A stretch of DNA of 64,000 nucleotides from Limnanthes douglasii subsp. nivea (taxonomy: Eukaryota; Streptophyta; Magnoliopsida; Brassicales; Limnanthaceae). Of the stretch, positions 58,066 to 64,000 are shown piece by piece (the stretch's first letter is position 1; each line of letters starts with the position of its first letter). The DNA lies in assembly GCA_036936605.1 (NCBI GenBank), contig JAUPFV010000005.1:154939195-155003194 (forward strand), in the 5' to 3' direction. The position numbers were made by a program, and so were the translations under genes. The notes below the pieces were generated by a model that saw only the letters and a program-made list of their open reading frames with translations, was not told where the DNA came from and did no database searches.

Positions 58066-60422
58066 TTAGTTGATAATTTTCCGACCTTTCGATTTCTTTC
58101 TATCAAAATCCCTACGTATTTGATCCAACTTGTGAGATTGTTGAGCTATTAGCTTCGAAGTAGAAGACTCTTCGCTTAGAACTAGACCGTATCCATCTTG
58201 AAAAGTTTTTTCCACAGTTCGGCTAAGAAATTGCCAAAATAGTCCACCAGCAGCTGCTCCTCCATTTCTAGCCGATGCATATATTTTGGAGTACACCACG
58301 TTAAACAGAAGGTCTCTTTTGTAAGTGTTGTATCCGGTGTCGTTTGTCGATTTTCCAAATTCTGCCACAATAAGTGGCTTTTTGATTATGTATTGGGCGT
58401 CTTGAACGTGATCGGTAAGCCAGTCGTTTAAAAAAGCAACTTGGGTATCATCAGAAGAATTTAGTAACCTGCAAATAAATGATAATATAAAGTTAGTAGA
58501 ATTAAGGAACGTTAGGTGAATAATATATTACTAACAAAAAATTGGATTCATTGCCCTAAACATATCATTGGTGATAATAAACACGGCCACTTACAACAAT
58601 GTGGAACAATTTTTTCTTGAACGCATGTTTAAAAGAGGACTATAGAGTTTACCAAGGATAGGCGTGGACAGTGGCAAAATCGATGGTTGAAATCTGATTA
58701 TGTGCAAGGAAATCAGATCCTGTACCATAAAAGTAACTTATGTTGATACTTTGCCGATAAGGAGCCACCAGATGACCGTAGAAACCTTCTAAACCAATTT
58801 CGAGCAAGTGATTACTGTCTATGGATTTCACATAAGAACCCATTTCCGTTATCCAGTTCTCCAGAGTTTTTCCAGACGGATCCGATGCGCATCTACCTTC
58901 GTTGATAAGCTCCCAGGCCATGATGGTTGGGTCATCCTTGTATTGGATTCCAGTAATGGTGTTGTTTCTGGTTAGAATAGTCTGCCAAAAGTATCTCATT
59001 AAACAATATAATTTGAACCATCAATCACAACCATTTAAAGATAATTAAAATATCCTACTACATGTGATGTTCCCTTAGTAATTTCAGATGACATGCTAGC
59101 CATTTATGTCCGGATACGATTATTGCGTTTTATCAAAATATTGGTACTTATTTGGGTCTGAAGACCAATATAGCTTTCCATTTGGTCCGTTCCTAAAAAG
59201 CCTTAAACTAGTTGAAATGCTTTCATATTTGAGGCCTATCTAGTAATTTACCTCCCACGATATTCGGGACAAGGTTAGGGATGTTAATGGTCTTTTTAAA
59301 ATTGGAGACAAACCGGCAAGAACTCGACAAAACTTTAACTATTTGGTTCGCGGTTTCATTCTAAAAAAATCAATACCTTAAATCGGAAGAATGGATTTCA
59401 AACTACCAGAATCAATAAAATCGTTAAAACGAACTTTTTCTTTTATATATTTATCTTCTATACTTTATATTACAGGAATCAATTAAAAAAACCAAAAAAT
59501 AACTATTAAACTATATCACTTGTTAAGTAAGAATTTCATAATCAAAATATTATTTAATTAGTTTTGTGTTTTTAAATAAACCAAGTAGGTTCGAACTGAA
59601 ATCGAACCAAAACAAAAAAAATTAGTGGTCTACCAAGTACAAACCGATAAGTTTAGCAGACCGGTTGGTCGGTCAAAACCCGAAAATAACTAGACAGATA
59701 ACAGCCCGAAATAGGGTTGTCCCTCAAGGTTTGGGTTTAAACCATTCAAAGTAATTCTAAGAGAAAAGAAAATCATGTTATACCTTCACATTGTTCTTAA
59801 AGTAAGTTTTAATAAGAGGGTTTGTGAAAAAGTCATCAACAGCAGTCACATTCTGGCCTTGATCCTTAGCCCATGCGACATACTGTTTTTTTCCTCCAAA
59901 TTCCTCCCAGTTGTTAATTAAGCTCAGTATCAGCTTCAGTCCAGTCTTACCGGCCTCAGCTACTACAAAATCCAAACCCTTCAAAACACAAAACAAAACA
60001 AAATCAGTCCTTTTTCCCAATCCCTTATCACAACGAAAAAAAAAATATTATTTTGTTAACCAGACAAAATGGACATGGGTGGATGAAGAATTAACCTCAA
60101 ATGATTTTTCATCGTAAGAGCCAGGAGATTTCTGTAACGCTCTATAGGCACCATCGTTAAACGCCCAAGCTCTAGCAATAGTGAGACCATGTTTTGCTGC
60201 GTCTTGCAAAGCTAAAGAGATGTTTACCCTCGTTGACGGATCGGTCGCCTCGTACATTAACCAGTACGCATTGAATCCGTTTCCGTAGAAAGGCCTTCCG
60301 TTTAATATAAACTGAAACCCTTGTGTTTTCACGAAACCATTTGTTGCATTTTTTGCATCAATTTTCCATATTTTGGTGCTTACAAAAATGGCTAAGAAGA
60401 AAACGAAACATAAGCACTTCAT
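58066..60422 (-). CDS. MAN: Mannan endo-1,4-beta-mannosidase, GH5 (gene 2)
   Basis: Paralogue of the gene at 7,220-9,770, same strand and exon plan. Exons, all GT-AG: 60422-60096, 59978-59784, 58981-58653, 58468-58066; the open frame is 417 codons. Signal peptide at about 1-23. The acid/base Glu202 and the nucleophile Glu320 ('LIVAEFGKS') are present, but the residue after the acid/base is Gly instead of the near-invariant Pro ('[11 protein letters not shown]'). Two residues (Asp-Val) are missing before the exon 3/4 junction ('VHAYPW' versus 'LHAYPDVW'), and the basic C-terminus is shorter. No stop or frameshift. The substrate class is as for gene 1; catalytic efficiency may differ. Protein identity to gene 1 is high (about 85-90% by eye). 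The core promoter is conserved. Confidence 0.92.
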
Positions 60423-60478
60423 TTTTCTTTAAGCTGAAGAAATTACTTTGAGAGAGAAAGAGAGCTCAATGTGCGCCA

Positions 60479-60485
60479 ATTTATA
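60479..60485 (-). promoter_or_regulatory. TATA box of mannanase gene 2
   Basis: TATAAAT on the minus strand, 57 bp before the ATG at 60,422, in the same TATAAATTGGCGCACATTGA block as gene 1. Upstream similarity to gene 1 fades after about 60,560 (9,900 in gene 1). Confidence 0.65.
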
Positions 60486-60559
60486 GCGCTGAGTCTCTTC
60501 TTCTTTTAATATATTCATTTATTACAAAAATAAATGCAAAATAACAAATTCTATCTTTT

Positions 60560-61201
60560 GTTTTCAATCATAGTTGAATATTTATTTTTGACTATTTTTT
60601 AATCTTTTATTTTTAAAATCATTGTTTTATGTCTCTCAAAATCTATAAATTTTATCTCTAATAAGAAAAATAAAAAACTTCCAAAACACAATACTTAAAT
60701 CTTTTGTCAAGTAAAAAACCAAATTTATAAATTTCACAAACCTAAGGACTAAATATACAAATTCTGCTAAATTCAGAAACCCAAAATTATGAATTTACTA
60801 TCTGCTTTGCTTCCAAATCTGTTAATCATCTAAAAATAACGGTTGTATAAGGGCATCCGTTTTAAATACTTTCTGCGGCTGATTTCACTAATCAGCCAAC
60901 AGTTTTATAAAAATATATTTTTGTGCCAGATATTTTATAAAAGCAGTTATAGAATAATTTTTATTTTTATTAATCAAATATAAAAATAAGCACTCCTAAA
61001 ATTATAAATTAATTTTAAAATAAATAAATAAATATGTGAAATTTAAAAACCAAATATTTGATATTTGAGATTTTTTACCTAATAAAAGATATAAAATTTT
61101 GATAATATTACTATAAAATTAAATATAATATTAAGTTTGATTTAATAAATTGAAATTTTTGGCTGAAAACTCAATTTACTTATACCTAATATTATTGTTT
61201 A

Positions 61202-61233
<32 letters not shown>

Positions 61234-61300
61234 TAATAATAAATATAAATATAATAATAAATATAATAAATAAATAAGTATTAGGACAATTAATTAATAA
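60560..61300. repeat. AT-rich interval with (AAT)n microsatellite
   Basis: No gene. The microsatellite at 61,202-61,275 is mainly AAT units, with ATA variants later. This is the 5' flank of both the mannanase gene and the LINE that follows. Confidence 0.7.
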
Positions 61301-61495
61301 ATGAAGAAGAGATAGGCCTCCAAGAACCTATTTCCGTTTCTTGAAAACTAGACCATGGGCCTCATAGCCTTTGTTGATTTGTGAAGCCCCACAACCTCAC
61401 AGCCACACAATCCTCTATCGTCAACCCTAGTATCTCAGCCTCTCTTTCGTCTGTCCTCTCAGATCTAGCCACAAACCGATTTCTGTTCTTCTCTC

Positions 61496-63737
61496 ATGCA
61501 AAGAACGATTTATGTTCTTCATCATGAAGAACAGAATCGAGCAAATCTCACATCAGTAAACCCACCTTCAAATTGTTTTCCTTCAAATCTCATTTCAGAG
61601 ACTCGTTTCTTCGAAAATCCAACTTTCGAAAGGAATGAATCTCTGAATAATCCACTCAACGGAGAAAATGAGTCTTGCAAGCAAATGGTTCAAAGATCAA
61701 GATCGTATGCTGATGCTGTAAAGACGGGAAAGGAGGCGCTTCCATCAACAGTCAGATCTGGTGAGGGTTTCCTACACGACAAGGTGGAAGTTGGTGTTGA
61801 AGATGGATACACATATGTCAGGTTTAGCGAAGCAGATAAGCTTTCTCTCAATTCTTTATCTAAATTTACGTTGATTGCAAAATTCTCATATGGATGTCCT
61901 TCTGCAGTAGATTTTAGAACTTATATAGCATCTTTAAAGCGTGTAGGTAATTTGAGTATATATAAATGGGACTTTAGACATATCTTTGTGGAGTTTGAAA
62001 ATATGGTAGATGTCAAAAATTTCTGGAAGTATAATGTTAGGTCAATAGGTCAGTTTACATTTAGGATTTTAAAATTGTCCCCAGATTTTAATCCCAAACG
62101 TGAGTCTCCTCTAACTCCCGTTTGGATCTCTTTTCCAAAATTGCCTGAATATATGTATAATAAAGATACAATTGAGAATTTAGCTAAGGCGATTGGCATG
62201 CCATTAAAATCATGGTTACCTAGTAAAAATAGGGCTAGTTTTAATTGTTGTGAAGTTTGGACTGTAACAGATGTGTCTAGTATCCTTCCTCAAAGAATTT
62301 GGGTTAGTTTTGGGGATATGAATGGTTATTTGCAGGATGTGGTCTATAAGAATAAGCCTTATTACTGTAAAAAATGTAGACGTTTAGGTCATAACGATAC
62401 TGCTTGTAAATCTGATGACTTAGAATTCAAGAAATCTCAGAATTTAAGAAAGATTGAAGTTAATATCAAGGATAAAAAGAATAATACTATTTGGTTGCCT
62501 AAACATATAAACAACAAAGATTTAGTAAACAATATGCAATCTAATGTATAGTTGATTTCTGGAAAAATGAATACTATAAGTAATGATAATCTTGTTAATA
62601 GAGAACATGTTATTAATAATGTATCTGATAAAACATTTGATAACATCATGAATAAAGATACTTGTCAACATGTTGAGATTGTGAGTGATATTGTTAAGCA
62701 ATTTGCTTGTGAGAAGATTGATTCTAATGTGCCTGATAAGATTATGCCTTCTAATAATCTGATTGTAGCATCTGATAATGTGATTGATAATCAAGAGTTG
62801 CAGATAGGAAAAGCATGTAGCAATAATAGGATAAGGGATGATATTGTTTTGCATGAAGATTTGCATGATGATAATGTTTTAGATGATTGTAATGTTTTGA
62901 ATGATTGTAATGTTTTGGATGATTGTAATGTTTTAGATGATTGTAATGTTTTGGATGATAATGTTACGCATAGTAATATAGTTTTGCATAGTGATCAGTT
63001 AAACATCCTGAATTAATGCTAAGGAACCTGTTAAACATATTGATAATCTGATTGTTTTGCATGAAGATATTGTTTTGCATGATGTTAATGTTTTAGATGA
63101 TTGTAATGTTTGTGATGATTGTAATGTTATGCATAGGGTTTTGGATAGTGACATGATAGTTAAACATCCTGAATCTAATGCTAAGGAACCTGTTAAACAT
63201 ACTAATAAAAACTGTGATGTTAGTGATAACAACTTAATTGCATTTAAGAATTTGGAATCTGGTGATGCTCCAGGAAAAGATATAGATAATGCAATTTTAA
63301 CTGGTGATGGTAACATTTCTTTAGCATGTGAGCATATAGTTTCTGAGGTTGATAATAACATGTCTTTAGGTGATTCTAACTTGCATGCTGTAATTTGTGA
63401 TAACAATTTAATAGCATTCAAACAATTTGATTATGGTATTGTGTCAGAAAAATATATAGAAAATGCAATTGAATTTATGAAATTTAATAATCCTTCCAAT
63501 GCTTTATTGAATGAAGATGTAGATGATTTGATTGATTCTGAAGTTCCTAGAAATAGATTGAGCATTTCTCCTAGTTCACATAAAGGGAATAATTTAGGTG
63601 GAAATTTAAGTTTGCCTGTTTCATCTAAACATAAGAAAAACAAGTCTTCCTTGAATAGTCTCCTTAGAAGATCCTCTAGGAATAAACTTGTAATTAAAAC
63701 CAGAAACCCCAAAGGACCTTTTGGATCCTCTAAATAA
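61496..63737 (+). pseudogene. LINE ORF1: DUF4283, zinc knuckle and DDCNVL repeats
   Basis: Nucleic-acid-binding ORF1 protein. DUF4283 spans about residues 120-260 ('FTLIAKFSYGCPSAVDFRTY', 'SPLTPVWISFPKLPEYMYNK'). A CX2CX4HX4C zinc knuckle is formed by Cys291, Cys294, His299 and Cys304 ('YYCKKCRRLGHNDTAC'). A TAG at 62,549-62,551 interrupts the frame, which continues unchanged to a TAA at 63,014. The downstream part (63,057-63,737) is in another frame because one C is missing near 63,010: the intact version of the same sequence occurs at 63,171-63,205 ('KHPESNAKEPVKH'). The C-terminal half is acidic, rich in Asp/Asn, with five or six hexapeptide repeats DDCNVL (62,870-62,960) and partial copies at 63,085-63,130. 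It ends basic ('KHKKNKSSLNSLLRRSSRNK'). Confidence 0.85.
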
Positions 63738-63745
63738 TACTTATA

Positions 63746-64000
63746 ATGACTTTTAAAATGTTAAATTGGAATGTTAGAGGAGTAGGTAACATTAAAACAC
63801 TTAGAAGAATAAAGAATCTAACTAAAAAGCATTTTATTAATATTTTAGCTTTGCAAGAACCTATGGTAGCAGTAGATAAAAGTTTAGAAATTTGTTCTAA
63901 GTTAGGTTTTGAGTCTGTTCAGGCAAATATAAATAACAAAATATGGATTTTATGGAGAAATGGTTTTAAAATTGATTTCATTGATAATTTTGAACAACTT
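63746..64000 (+). CDS. LINE ORF2, N-terminal endonuclease (partial)
   Basis: Start of the LINE polyprotein, running off the window. The ATG at 63,746 lies 8 bp after the ORF1 stop. All 85 visible codons are open. 'LNWNVRGVGN' and 'INILALQEPMV' carry the conserved Asn9 and metal-binding Glu38 of the endonuclease-exonuclease-phosphatase fold, and 'NKIWILWRN' matches the next strand. Reverse transcriptase, zf-RVT and RNase H should follow. No defect is visible in this part. Confidence 0.88.
   Translation, partial: MTFKMLNWNVRGVGNIKTLRRIKNLTKKHFINILALQEPMVAVDKSLEICSKLGFESVQANINNKIWILWRNGFKIDFIDNFEQL

Larger units (their letters stand above)
61300..64000 (+). mobile_element. LINE with DUF4283 ORF1, cut by the window end
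   Basis: 5' leader from about 61,300, ORF1 at 61,496-63,737 and the start of ORF2 at 63,746. Only one nonsense codon and one single-base deletion were found in ORF1, so it is the youngest LINE in the window. Its ORF1 corresponds to the decayed one at 33.9-34.7 kb and its ORF2 start to the endonuclease there. Leader sequence at 61,310-61,490 is less AT-rich than the rest. Confidence 0.85.

Overview
This is nuclear DNA of a flowering plant, most likely a eudicot. The only apparently intact genes are two intron-containing GH5 mannan endo-beta-mannosidases. The rest is AT-rich and dominated by plant transposon families: Ty1/copia, Tat-lineage Ty3/gypsy, LINEs with a DUF4283 ORF1, Mutator-like elements, a SINE and plant mobile domain remnants. 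No rRNA, tRNA, CRISPR or bacterial-type operon was seen. The species cannot be fixed from sequence alone.

Layout. 1-4.9 kb: two decayed copia elements, head to head. 4.9-6.8 kb: no recognisable gene. 7.2-9.8 kb: mannanase gene 1 (minus strand, 4 exons, 426 codons). 10.09-15.08 kb and 15.54-20.99 kb: two related Mutator-like elements (MULE-A, MULE-B). Each is bounded by an exact 9-bp target-site duplication, and both are filled with the same short minisatellite (core CATTGCTAGATA). MULE-A carries a captured piece of a beta-carotene hydroxylase gene with its introns. 22.0-24.4 kb: 3' half of a LINE. 25.2-34.7 kb: a minus-strand LINE interrupted by a complete gag-protease gypsy element (25,992-30,062, TSD ATGTG). 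35.4-39.6 kb: a gag-only copia element. 40.2-40.6 kb: a 27-bp minisatellite. 41.7-44.4 kb: a nearly perfect 1.385-kb tandem duplication of a copia integrase plus plant-mobile-domain chimera. 45.4-47.4 kb: copia pol remnant. 49,646-56,774: a complete-ended Tat-type gypsy (TSD ATAAT) whose integrase is missing and which carries antisense ORFs. 57.4-57.65 kb: a SINE. 58.07-60.42 kb: mannanase gene 2, same orientation and exon plan as gene 1. 61.3 kb to the end: a fairly young LINE, with ORF1 and the start of ORF2.

Interpretation. The two mannanase genes share exon structure, core promoter and flanking sequence, so they look like a duplicated pair now separated by about 50 kb of mostly inserted transposons. 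The most unusual part is the MULE pair. Its ends, 9-bp TSDs, captured gene pieces and dense binding-site-like repeat arrays (in MULE-B facing each other in opposite orientation) describe a MULE family organised around a short repeated motif.
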